This document shows, one piece after another, positions 9,655-19,214 of a stretch of DNA of 44,929 nt. Below the pieces are notes generated by a model that was not told the origin of the DNA, made no database searches, and was given only the letters and a program-made list of their open reading frames with translations. Position 1 is the first letter of the stretch. Each line of letters opens with the position of its first letter. The position numbers and the translations under genes were made by a program. This DNA comes from Trichomonas tenax (taxonomy: Eukaryota > Parabasalia > Trichomonadida > Trichomonadidae), in assembly GCA_023091735.1 (NCBI GenBank), contig JALKBU010000367.1:1-44929 (forward strand), read 5' to 3'.

Positions 9655-9840
9655 AATCATTCCCGACACATTTACATGAGCTACTCTAAACAACTTCGAA
9701 ATGGAAATAATGGAATCGAAAATAATTAAAAAGTCAAGTAATTAGACCAATAGATATACTAATAAAATTTTATAGATGAAGTAATTAAATTCCGTGGTGA
9801 AAATAAGGAACTTGTGTAATAGAAAAAGAAACAACAAATT

Positions 9841-10191
9841 TTATTTGAATAATGTCAAAACACTTGAGTTGACTTGATTGCGAAAAGCATTTCTCAAATT
9901 GGAAAGCTGTCTTTTAAGCGATAAATTCATAGACTCTGCGTTTTGAGATTTTAACTTTAAATCAGAAACCATCGTTCTTAGTTTGAGATTTTCACGTGCG
10001 AGTTGTGTTGACTGAGGCAGTGGCGGTGCGTCGTCGTCTGAAGATGAGTTTATTTCTATTTCAGGGAATGGCCCTTGTTTTACATCATTTGCGGTGTTTC
10101 CCGTGGAAGGAGGCGCTGCTGTTCCGGCGTAAGGCGTAAATGAGCCGATCTCCCACTCATCGAAATCCTGCGTCCATTCGTCTTCTTCCAT
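9841..10191 (-). CDS. Small acidic coiled-coil protein
   Basis: A 116-residue protein starting MEEDEWTQDFDEWEIG. The N-terminal third is acidic, a middle part is Ser/Asp/Pro rich (INSSSDDDAPPLP), and the C-terminal half is a likely coiled coil (ARENLKLRTMVSDLKLKSQN... with leucine spacing). The Met at 10191 is preferred over an in-frame Met three codons upstream, because the acidic start is coherent and the extra residues are hydrophobic noise. No enzymatic motif. It could be an adaptor or a subunit of a larger complex; function unknown. Confidence 0.6.
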   Translation of the reverse strand: MEEDEWTQDFDEWEIGSFTPYAGTAAPPSTGNTANDVKQGPFPEIEINSSSDDDAPPLPQSTQLARENLKLRTMVSDLKLKSQNAESMNLSLKRQLSNLRNAFRNQVNSSVLTLFK

Positions 10192-11358
10192 TAAAAACAA
10201 CTATAAAATGGATTTCAATCGAAAGTTATCGTACGAACAGAACATATGATGCTTTTCAGCTGTATAATTGTTTGGCGAAAGTTTGGATCATTAGTTGTCA
10301 CGTTTTAAAAAGTGAGTGTTCACAAAAAGCATCACCGTACAGTGTGTTTTTATAATCTCAAAAAAATCGATAAATTAGTTTACAAATTATTTTATCCCAC
10401 TTTTAGTTGATATTTGAGTTCCACAGACACGCAAAAGTCCGAAAAAACAATAAAACCAGTTCTTGATCGGAAAAGAAAACGTTCATTTTCAAAAACCTGA
10501 TGTTGACTTATTTTGGCGCTACATCATCTAGTATTGCATTTTATTGGATAAAAAATGAAAATGATTTGATATTGCGTAAGATTTCGAGGTTACGAAAAAA
10601 CGCGTAATAGTAATTGGAATAGTTCGTGGATGTGCTCCACTTCATCCATCTATTGCAATAACAATGGTAATTTGTGTCAAATCCGATATCAGACCATATT
10701 CAATATTTCGTCTAATAGACATTTTCTTCTGAATTTATACACAGCACATTGAGCCTATTGTGTTTCCAGTGCCGAATAAACATGTTAACATGAAAAGTCT
10801 ATGACAAGTATACTAAATTACACGACAAATCTAATTTAACATGTCAATATCATCGGCTGTCATGTAAAATTATTTTTGACATGTAATTTCAGTAAAAAGA
10901 TCACATTCATAATTCAGGGGATGACACCTTATTTTTAAACACTAAAATATCAAACAAGAATATAAATGCTTTTGAAAACTCAAAATTTTTCCCCGTCCCC
11001 CTTTTTAATTAAAATTTTAAGTCAATTCTTTTCAAATGAGATTTATAATAAATAGACGTCGGCAGCGATACTACCAATACAACATAGTATTCATGTGGAT
11101 CTAGATTTCATGCATAGCATGTATATATTCCAATTATTTTTTATATTTTTTGTTTGAATTTTCCTATAAATGTACTATTTATTAAGCGATTTTGTTATAC
11201 AGGATAGAGAAATACTACTATAGTCTTTAAAATATGATAACGAAAATTTTGTCAATTTACATGGCATTTCTGCCATGTAAATTTGTTTTGAAACCAGAAA
11301 AGGTGACATTAGGTTAAATAAAACATTATATAAAAATGCATTTATACCTGATAATATA
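10192..11358. other. Long AT-rich gap with motif copies
   Basis: No intact gene. It holds several copies of the ACATGTCA/TGACATGT motif (10836-10887 region), an E2F-like TTTTGGCGC at 10511-10519 about 320 bp upstream of the coiled-coil gene, and a perfect palindrome at 11254-11283. A minus-strand open patch near 10620-10780 (contains RRNIEYGLISDLTQ and SGAHPRTIPITI, with stops) may be another gene relic. Confidence 0.4.
11254..11283. repeat. Perfect 13-bp palindrome with ACATGGCA half-sites
   Basis: AATTTACATGGCA, then TTTC, then TGCCATGTAAATT: a perfect 13-bp inverted repeat with a four-base spacer. Each arm is a TTTACATGKCA motif variant, so the palindrome presents the recurrent motif in both directions, or forms a hairpin if transcribed. 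Confidence 0.6.
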
Positions 11359-14300
11359 CTAATTCCTTATGCTCATAGCAATGTCATACAAGAACTGATC
11401 AAAATCCTCAACATCTGTAAATTGAGATTCAATTGTAATTTTAAACATGAATTTTTCTTTGAAATATTGATCAATTAAATTGATATATTTCTTAACTTGA
11501 CTATCAACGCCGAAATACTAATCGTGCATTGAGTCGGTCCTTTCAAGTGCCTTATGATAGCATTTTTTAAAAACATTATGAATTTCAGATTTCATTTCAT
11601 TGAACTTCTTAATTATTTCTTCGTTTATTCGGTCATCTTCACTCTCGATTATATCTTCAATTTTCATTTCATGGGATATGTTATTAACTATCCTCATAAT
11701 CTCTGTGCTAGACGATATCTGATTCTAGTCCATCACGCATGTTGGTACTACAATTTCGTCCATAATTCTTTGTCTGTAATGTGGCTTTAATACCCAAAAT
11801 TGCCACGATTCCGAATAATGCTTTTTATTGAACCATTTGCCAGTAAGAAGAGAGAAGACTTTCGCGCCAAGTGAATACGTATAGTCGATTTCATTACTCT
11901 TGTTGTAATTCTCTGTCTGAGCCTTATCTGCATTAGATGGGTCTAAGTCATCGAAACCACAAATATGTGCCAAATATTCAGTGTCGATTATGATGTTATT
12001 TGGTGACAAGTCGGGATGGTTCAAATGTGACTCCTCAAGAGTCATCAACATACTTGACAAAGAGCAAATTGTTCTGCACTCAGCAATGCACCTCTTAAAC
12101 AAATCACTTGGATAAATGTTTGCACGGAAAGCTTGTCGTAGTGATGGGCTAGGAACGAAATCCATGACTGGATAGAAGAAATTTGGAATCGTAATGACTT
12201 TAACGAAAAAATGAATTTGCTTTGAGGATTTGAGCCCATGAGTTTGGAATTAAATCATTATCTTGATTATCATCACATGTAGTAGATTCATCTGTTTCTT
12301 GGCTGCTATTTTTATCAGATTTTTGGAATTCCTTACGCATGTTGTTTGCTTTTGTCAGTTTCGCAACAGCTTGTGAATTTTTATGCTTTGGGAACTTGAC
12401 AACAATATACTTTGAGTTCAAATCCTTGTTTATCTTGCAAAGGTAACATTTGCCATAACTTCCTTCACTGAGTAATGCTATCTCTTGGCAAAACAGAAAT
12501 TCGTTAAGCTTGATGTGCGTCGTTTTATCCAAGAAGTGGATAATCTTGGATTCGTCGAGAATGCTGTAATATCCAGCCAATCCTCACTCCTGTCGTATAA
12601 TGGCTTGAACCTTGCAAGTTCGTTAATCAAGTAGCTGAAGTGGAAAAGATACAGAAGAACATAACGTTTGTCTTTGTATTCTGTTGTTAAGATTTTGTAT
12701 ATGTACTGGACCATTTCGCTATGCCATTTGATCTGCAGGCTTTGATAGTGTTTGTTGATTTTGTTGATAAATTCGAAATATGTTTTTGGATTGAATTATT
12801 TCGAATAAGTATCCAAGCTTAACTTTCTCCATCTCTTATTGATGATATCGAGGATCCTGTCCTCCGATGATTTGTTCATATTATCGTTCGAAATATAAAG
12901 TTCATTCATGTAATTATTGTTATTATCTTTGATATTGATAACATGCAGATATTCATCAGCTGTTAGATCTCGATTCGTGATGTTTACGATGCATAGTTGT
13001 TTGGACTGCTGTTTCATAAGCTGTTCGAATCTTTTAATGAAATTAGGATAAATCTTGCAATTGCTAAATGATAACTTGGTGAGCATCTTCAAGCTCATAA
13101 GGAAATCAAAAATAGCATCAGAGATCTCATTTTCATTGAATAACACCAGTACTATTATATATATTTCGGTTTGAATTGTGAAGTTTTTAAATCTCCACCA
13201 TATTTCATATTACCGACATCAATAGTTAGATATGTGCTTCTAGCTATAAGTTGTTTCAAGTGCTCGAGCAAATCAAATAAATTATCACTTGAAAGATTCT
13301 CGAATTTTAGAGAATTAATAGATGGTTCGTATTTTTGTAGTGAGGCAATTCAGAAGTGTATCAACTCTGGGGGTCAGAACCAGATCAAACATGTGTGGGC
13401 AAATATAACTCTTGTGTGATACCATACATAGTTGTATTGTTAAACATATATAATATCGTTTCATATTTTTCATTATCAAGTTGATATTAGCTTATTATTG
13501 AGTAAATAGCAATATTTATTATAAATATATCACATGCCAACAACATAGTAACATATTACAAATAATAAAAGCTCCTAATTGAATAATTGTTCAGTATCTT
13601 AATTTATAAATTATAAATACACGAAATCATTGCGGAGACGACAATATACATAGATGCATGCACATATAACATGTTGTTAATGTGATACACCAACTTATAC
13701 TCATAGCCTCCCAATGAATATACTGAAATTATTGATTAATAAAAATAAAGTGTTCAAAAATAAAAACGATTGAAAAATAATTATCATAATATATACTATT
13801 TTATTAATGTAAACAGTGTCAAATAAATTGTGAAAAAACGTGACTTTTAACCTTATTCACTTTTAAAATATTGTTTATTATAACATTTACATAATGGTAA
13901 TGCTAATTTTGCCAAAAGCCAAATTTGGGAGTTAAAACACTTCTGGCAATTCCTGTTTTTTTATTGAATTTTGTAATTTCTTTGATGTTCCCATTTTATT
14001 CTTTATCATATTTAATTGTAACCCTCGGATATTTGCTCAGTTTATCCTCTGTTACATTTGAAATGCAGGAATCCTTGATGATGATATTTTAGACGTTAAT
14101 CTATGGTAAATATTGTGTTAATATTTGAGAAATGTTATTAATCTCGATTGTATCGAAAAATTCACATTTTGATATACTTTCTAGCAAATCTGTTGAAGCT
14201 GGGATTGAATCAATATCGAATACCAATGTTTTTGCACAATTAATGTTTTCCTTGATATACTGTATAATATAGATTGACAGTTCATGGTTTATAAGCTTTG

Positions 14301-14442
14301 AAAGAATGATTTTAACAGGTTGAAACGTAATAAAATTGAGAATGTGAAATTTTTCTTCATTTTTTAACTCGTTTGGAAGCTTCTTCAAGCACTCGTTCAC
14401 AAGGGGCTGAATCAGGTACTTTTCTATCTCCAGTTGCTTCAT
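11359..14442 (-). pseudogene. Broken leucine-rich-repeat / protein kinase gene
   Basis: Minus-strand blocks line up into one protein. An N-terminal block starts at ATG 14442; LRR-like helices follow (block 13146-12796, with LTKLSFSNCKIYPNF); then a linker, a degenerate kinase domain with a glycine-rich loop (LSEGSYGKCYLC), VVKF for the ATP lysine strand, HPDLSPNN as the catalytic loop and CGFDD replacing DFG; then a C-terminal tail ending at TAG 11359-11361. Lesions seen: TAA at 12796-12798, a frame change near 12585, a frame change in the T-run near 12207-12213, and TAG at 11725-11727 and 11518-11520. The part between about 13900 and 13150 is more decayed. Trichomonads have many LRR-kinase-like genes; this copy is inactive or mis-sequenced, and the kinase residues are also unusual. 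Confidence 0.65.
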
Positions 14443-14839
14443 TAAATCATCCGTTATCTAATTTTTGAATAGACTATGAATTTTGACATCTTTTAAATTT
14501 TTGTCAAATATTATAAATTTATATTATTTACGTGTCATTTTGCCACTTTAGTCAAAAAGATTGTAAAATCTATTTTGGACGCATATCAATTAGAAAAAAG
14601 TGAAACCACTATGGCATTCCGCGAGCCCTTACAAAGTTGCATTTAGTTATATGTCAAAAATTACTAATGCCTCTGCATTTCATTAATTTCGATACCACTT
14701 CCTTTCTTAGCATTAAACAAGATATTAAGTGTTGATTAAGCATTAAGTGATACTTGCAAGTATTGATTGAACTTGGGAATTCCAAATATTAACCTTATAA
14801 TGTAAGGTGTCAAATGTCAAAAATCTGGACGATAATAAC

Positions 14840-14846
14840 TCATTTT
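14840..14846 (+). promoter_or_regulatory. Initiator-like TCATTTT
   Basis: Matches the trichomonad initiator pattern TCA(+1)Y(T/A), with the A at 14842 lying 11 bp before ATG 14853. It decides the choice of that start over the upstream ATG at 14814, which would lie outside such a transcript. Confidence 0.55.
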
Positions 14847-14852
14847 GAGTTC

Positions 14853-15476
14853 ATGTTGAGCAGTTCTGAGCACGTTTCGTCAAAGAAGGGAACACCGTTC
14901 AACTCATGTTCAACAGCGAGTGCGGAGCATCACAGCACTTCTAAATCATCAATTAAATCTTCAAAAAAGTCGTTATCTTCTCCCAAAAAGACAGAAGCAA
15001 AATCAGATGGCAGTGGGTACTATTCGGACGAATATTATTCATGCTCCTCTCATCAGCAGCCACCAGAAGACATTAAATCCAAACCAACATCTTTTATCAA
15101 GTCATCGCAAGCATCTTCCAATAAATCTGCAAGGAAAACAGCATCAGTTCGCGATGTTCTCATCTCTGATCAATCAAACTCCGTTCAAACGGACTCGATT
15201 TATACACATAGTTTTCACGGAAAAGTGGACTCACTAAAGCCGCAGGGCCCGCCACCGCTCAAACGTACATTTATAGATGATTCATCGGAGTCTGACAATT
15301 TCGGTGAAATTGACGACTTTGGCGAATCTCATTCGAACGCGTTTGTTTATAGAAAGCCAGACTGGAAATTCCCGGTGAAGAGAGTCACAAGAAACGAGGA
15401 TGAAGGACTCTATGATACATTACGCGAAAGATTTTCGGTGAAAAATATCGTTTCAAAACTGAAAAGGACTCAGTGA
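14853..15476 (+). CDS. Ser/Lys-rich low-complexity protein, unknown function
   Basis: A 207-residue, mostly disordered protein starting MLSSSEHVSSKKG, with Ser/Lys-rich tracts (SSIKSSKKSLSSPKK), a Tyr/Ser patch (GYYSDEYYSCSS), an acidic stretch (DDSSESDNFGEIDDFGE) and a basic C-terminus (RERFSVKNIVSKLKRTQ). No folded domain was recognised. The many Ser-Pro and Ser-Asp-Glu contexts suggest a phosphorylated nuclear or cytoskeletal protein, but this is inference. The initiator-like TCATTTT supports this start; an in-frame ATG 39 bp upstream would add an unconvincing hydrophobic leader. Confidence 0.65.
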   Translation: MLSSSEHVSSKKGTPFNSCSTASAEHHSTSKSSIKSSKKSLSSPKKTEAKSDGSGYYSDEYYSCSSHQQPPEDIKSKPTSFIKSSQASSNKSARKTASVRDVLISDQSNSVQTDSIYTHSFHGKVDSLKPQGPPPLKRTFIDDSSESDNFGEIDDFGESHSNAFVYRKPDWKFPVKRVTRNEDEGLYDTLRERFSVKNIVSKLKRTQ

Positions 15477-15948
15477 GCTTTGCTGTTATTAATCTAATGT
15501 TTGTTCTTTTATCAATATGTTGAAAATCTATAAACATCATATTTGTCAATTTGTTTTAATTTTCAATAAAATCAATTTTTATTGTTAATTCACTACATGT
15601 TATAATTAGTTTCAATTGTGAAGCGCATTTCAACGCTTATGATATTTTGGATAGTTGAACATTAATATAAAACTTTCGATTAAAATTAATGAATTCGAAT
15701 GCTTACATGGCGCAAATCATGAGTTTTATTGTAATGCTAAATAATCATGGTCATGCTGTTGATTGATTTTGTAATAAGAAAAACAAATATAAAATATCAC
15801 GCGAAAAAAAAGAGAAAATATTAAAGTTTGTGAGAAAAAAATGATTAAAAAGAAAGAAATTAAATGATCGTTTTTAAATCAAAAAGCACATTTGTAATTT
15901 TGAACGAATATTAATTTGATTTATCGAGAGATATGTATAAAAGCCATT
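15477..15948. other. Convergent intergenic gap
   Basis: Gap between convergent genes (Ser/Lys-rich protein and eIF4A). AT-rich with several AATAAA-like strings near 15565; nothing else is supported. Confidence 0.4.
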
Positions 15949-17184
15949 TTAGACAGACTCGTTAGCATCATTAACAACAGAGTCGATATCAACTGGAAGC
16001 TCAGCGATTGTTGTGCGATAGAAGTTTTCGAGATGGCGAAGCTTCTCCATTTCTTCACTGTCGCAGATATTGATGGCGACACCCTTACGTCCGAAACGAC
16101 CAGAACGACCGATACGGTGGAGGTACTGTTCGCGGGACTTTGGAAGCTCGAAGTTGATAACAAGGGTGATCTGTTGAACATCGATACCACGAGCAAGAAG
16201 ATCTGTTGCAACAAGGACACGAGAAACGTTGAGACGGAAGTTCTTCATGATCTGGTCACGCTCAACCTGTGTAAGGTTAGAGTGGATGGCCGAGACTGTG
16301 AAGTCGTTCGATTCAAGATTTTGCTTGAGATAGTCGACTGTTTGCTTGGTGTTGGCGAAGATGACTGCCTTTGTAATATTGAGAGAACCGTAGAGATCGA
16401 TAAGAACCTCTAACTTGTTGGTTGATTCACCGACATTGACGTAGAACTGCTTGATACCTTCAAGTGTGAGCTTCTCGGCCTTGACGAGAATCTTGATTGG
16501 GTCGTGCATGAAGCTGAGAACATCTCTGAGGGTGTTGAATGGAATTGTAGCAGAGAAGAGACAGATCTGAATCTCTGGATCAAGATATCTGAAAATTTCG
16601 TTGATTGTGTCCTTGAAGCCCTCGGAGAACATTTCATCAGCCTCATCGAAGACTAACATCTGTAACTTGCCGATATTGAGGTGTCCTGTGGAGATGAGAT
16701 CAAGAGCACGACCTGGCGTCGCGATAGCGACGTGTGGGAGCTCGAGAGCTCTCTTCTGGTCCTCCTGGACGCTGAGACCACCTCTGAAAACCTCGATGGT
16801 GACATCAGGCATCTTGTTGGAGATTTGTTTGAAGAAGTTGTAAATCTGTTCTGCGAGTTCGCGTGTTGGAGCAAGAAGAAGTGCCTGTGTCTCGTGCTTA
16901 GAAACGTCGATGTTGTTGAGAACGCCGATTGAGAAGGCACCTGTCTTACCTGTACCAGACTGTGCCTGGGCGAGGACGTGCCTGCGCATGCAGATTGGTT
17001 TGATAGCGAGTGACTGAATTTCTGATGGCTGCTTGAAGCCGTACGCGTAAATACCGCGAAGAAGATTCTCGTCTAACTCCATTTGCTCAAAATCAAGAAT
17101 ACGCTCTTCCCAGTTTGGTTCGAATTTAGCATTGTCTTGTTGTCTGTTTTGGCGGCCGCCACGTGCTTGTCTTCTTGTAGACAT
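15949..17184 (-). CDS. eIF4A-type DEAD-box RNA helicase
   Basis: ATP-dependent RNA helicase of the eIF4A/eIF4AIII group, expected in translation initiation or the exon-junction complex. Motifs in order: the Q-motif region LLRGIYAYGFKQPSEIQ, AQSGTGKT (Walker A), PTRELAEQI, a GG, TPGR, DEAD, SAT, an ARGIDVQQ segment in motif V, and HRIGRSGRFGRKG (motif VI). The 411-residue length fits the two-RecA-domain eIF4A core with a short extension. Start MSTRRQARGG is chosen; 22 further in-frame codons upstream look non-coding. Coding GC is higher than the surroundings, typical of a highly expressed gene. The divergent upstream region carries a TTTTGAGGGTAAAA motif shared with eL27. Whether it is eIF4A proper or eIF4AIII cannot be decided by eye. 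Confidence 0.95.
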   Translation of the reverse strand: MSTRRQARGGRQNRQQDNAKFEPNWEERILDFEQMELDENLLRGIYAYGFKQPSEIQSLAIKPICMRRHVLAQAQSGTGKTGAFSIGVLNNIDVSKHETQALLLAPTRELAEQIYNFFKQISNKMPDVTIEVFRGGLSVQEDQKRALELPHVAIATPGRALDLISTGHLNIGKLQMLVFDEADEMFSEGFKDTINEIFRYLDPEIQICLFSATIPFNTLRDVLSFMHDPIKILVKAEKLTLEGIKQFYVNVGESTNKLEVLIDLYGSLNITKAVIFANTKQTVDYLKQNLESNDFTVSAIHSNLTQVERDQIMKNFRLNVSRVLVATDLLARGIDVQQITLVINFELPKSREQYLHRIGRSGRFGRKGVAINICDSEEMEKLRHLENFYRTTIAELPVDIDSVVNDANESV

Positions 17185-17332
17185 TATCAATAAAAAGGCC
17201 AACCAGACTCTTTCAATTATTTGATGGTCATGAAAATTTTTTTGTCCCAAACTAAAATTTTAGATAAATTTTGCTATTTCTGTTATATGATGAACGAAAT
17301 ACGAGTGTTGGCTAAGAATTGGAAAATTTTAG

Positions 17333-17350
17333 ATTTTACCCTCAAAATAT
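17333..17350 (-). promoter_or_regulatory. TTTTGAGGG motif upstream of eIF4A
   Basis: On the gene's strand this reads ATTTTGAGGGTAAAA, about 150 bp upstream of the ATG. Two close matches lie upstream of eL27 (26772-26795, 26838-26856). Candidate element for translation genes. Confidence 0.4.
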
Positions 17351-17391
17351 TGACTGCGTGCTCTCAAATATTTTACACACATTTTTGTCGC

Positions 17392-17556
17392 TTTACACGT
17401 CAAAATATGCACATCATTTTGTGATCTATTGATAGTTCATATCTGAGTCTGGTGTGCGGTAATCTACCGAATTTTCTCTTGTGTTCGGCTTAAATTACAA
17501 TAAAGATATGATAGTCGAAAAAAAGGAACAGTGCTGTGAACTTTACGTGTCAAAAA
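17392..17556 (+). promoter_or_regulatory. Two TTTAC(A/G)(C/T)GTCAAAA motif copies between divergent genes
   Basis: TTTACACGTCAAAAT at 17392-17406 and TTTACGTGTCAAAAA at 17542-17556 lie between the divergent eIF4A and PPP phosphatase genes. A third, inverted copy (TGACATGTAAA) lies at 17833-17843, 56 bp before the phosphatase ATG. Confidence 0.4.
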
Positions 17557-17898
17557 AATTATGATGGATATTTTTTATTTCCATTTTTCTCATTGATCAA
17601 GTTGTTATAATTCATAAATATTGAAATCTCATATCCCTCATCTGTCGTTTATATGTATTATGTTATAATATTTGGAAGGAAATGAATATTATATTCGATT
17701 TATTTGATATCAAGCTATCAATAATCCAATTTCATGCATAAAGTAGATCGACTACATATACGTAACCGTGTTATAGTGGATAATAGTTATAGAATATAGA
17801 TTTAGAGCAAAGATAAGTAGTTTTGTAAAATCTGACATGTAAATTGAATTATTTGTCAATAAAATGGTGCTCGTAATTTGTAAACTTTTTTTTGTAAG

Positions 17899-18870
17899 AT
17901 GGAGCAACTTGAGTATGGACTCAAAAGGCTTCTCCTGGCGAAATGCAGGAAGCCAGGTACCCTCGTTAGACTGACTCAGCAGTTCCTAATAGAAGTTTGC
18001 GAACAAGTTCAATCAATATTCCTAAATGAACCTATTATTCTCAAGTTATCTGCTCCGATACATGTTGTAGGTGACCTGCATGGCCAGTTCTACGATCTTT
18101 TACGTCTTTTTGAAATAATCGGAAATCCATCTGACCAAAAATTCATATTTTTAGGAGATTACGTCGATCGAGGCACTCAGTCAATCGAAGTTATCACCCT
18201 TCTATTCATTTACAAGATATTATACCCAGAAAACATCTTTTTAATTCGCGGAAATCACGAAACGGCAGAAATCAACGAAAACAACGGATTTAAGACAGAG
18301 TGCACGACAAGGTACTCACACAGACTTTGGCAGACTTTTAATGATGTGTTTAAATATATGCCATTGGCCGCTGTGATAGGAGAAAAGATTTTCGCTGTTC
18401 ACGGAGGAATATCCCCTGAAGTCACGGACCTGTCATTCTTTGATTCGATAGAAAGGCCTCTCGCATCTCCAGCAGGTGCGATTTTGGATTTCATGGTCTC
18501 TGATCCGGATCCTTTCAAGCTGAAGTGGGATAAGAATCCGCGCGGTGCCTCTTTCGTGTACGGTGCTCCTCAGGTTCATCAATTCCTCGATGCTAATAAT
18601 TTGGAAGTATTAGTGAGAGGACATGAAATGGTTGAAGATGGATTCGAATTTCCGTTTGAGCCGGATAGATGCACAGTTACTGTGTATTCTGCACCTTATG
18701 GACAAACGAATAAAGGTGCAGTGATGAATATCGACGAAAAGTACTGTTGCACGTTCACTGAAATACCGCCACTAGATAGGCGTGTAGGGAGAAATAAAAA
18801 CAGTATCCTTGGCGAGCTGTTGAAACCGATGAATAATTTATCGAAATCTCTCCCAAAGAAAACATGGTGA
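17899..18870 (+). CDS. PP1-like serine/threonine protein phosphatase (PPP family)
   Basis: Metal-dependent Ser/Thr phosphatase, 323 residues, the usual length for a PP1-type catalytic subunit. Signature motifs: GDLHGQ (58-63), GDYVDRG (86-92), RGNHE (117-121), HGG (168-170) and RGHEM (240-244), so the metal and catalytic residues are present. Two differences from typical PP1: RAHQVVEDG is replaced by RGHEMVEDG, and the loop normally reading SAPNYCGEF is SAPYGQTNKG, shorter and without the Cys and Phe. That loop contributes to natural-toxin binding and regulation in PP1/PP2A, so an altered pharmacology is inferred. Trichomonads have expanded sets of such phosphatases. A TGACATGTAAA motif lies 56 bp upstream. 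Confidence 0.93.
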   Translation: MEQLEYGLKRLLLAKCRKPGTLVRLTQQFLIEVCEQVQSIFLNEPIILKLSAPIHVVGDLHGQFYDLLRLFEIIGNPSDQKFIFLGDYVDRGTQSIEVITLLFIYKILYPENIFLIRGNHETAEINENNGFKTECTTRYSHRLWQTFNDVFKYMPLAAVIGEKIFAVHGGISPEVTDLSFFDSIERPLASPAGAILDFMVSDPDPFKLKWDKNPRGASFVYGAPQVHQFLDANNLEVLVRGHEMVEDGFEFPFEPDRCTVTVYSAPYGQTNKGAVMNIDEKYCCTFTEIPPLDRRVGRNKNSILGELLKPMNNLSKSLPKKTW

Positions 18871-19214
18871 AATTCTGTCAATTTCACTCCTCATGTTTTG
18901 CAATATAATCCCCAATAAATTTTGTTATATTTTCATGGAAAATCAAAATACTTTAATTTATGATTCTAATAGTCACGAAAGCATATCAATGTTGGTCCCC
19001 AATATACACATTGTGTTACTTTTGAAATATTAAAGGATATCTTATCAAAGTTGGAAATACGTTAATAAATTAGTAAAGCTGGCTTTGGTATAGCCGCATA
19101 TGATAATTTTTTGCTTTTGAAGTGATACATAAGAAAAAATTGAATAATAAAATCAAAAAGTCATATTTATTTATATAATGATATATATATTGGTCACATT
19201 AAAGTCACAAGAAG
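18871..19214. other. Convergent intergenic gap
   Basis: AT-rich gap between the convergent phosphatase and DHHC genes; nothing supported. Confidence 0.4.

Larger units (their letters stand above)
8038..9660. mobile_element. 1.6-kb element with 62-bp terminal inverted repeats
   Basis: The sequence at 8046-8107 and the reverse complement of 9593-9654 agree at 60 of 62 positions by eye (shared stretch includes GTGTGTTTTTTAGGTCTTCC). CAATCAT occurs at 8038-8044 just outside the left arm and at 9654-9660 at the right end, a candidate 7-bp target-site duplication. Between the arms lie two small minus-strand genes (8605-9057, 9149-9433) and no recognisable transposase. The size suggests a non-autonomous or internally deleted derivative of a larger element. 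A Maverick/Polinton origin is possible, because trichomonad genomes carry many, but this is not demonstrated. Confidence 0.6.
17185..17898. other. Divergent promoter region eIF4A / PPP phosphatase
   Basis: 714-bp gap holding the motifs listed separately; no further gene seen. Confidence 0.5.

Noticed and set aside
15916..16940. Several plus-strand open frames antisense to eIF4A
   Set aside because: The eIF4A motifs on the minus strand are unmistakable; the antisense frames are by-products of its codon bias.
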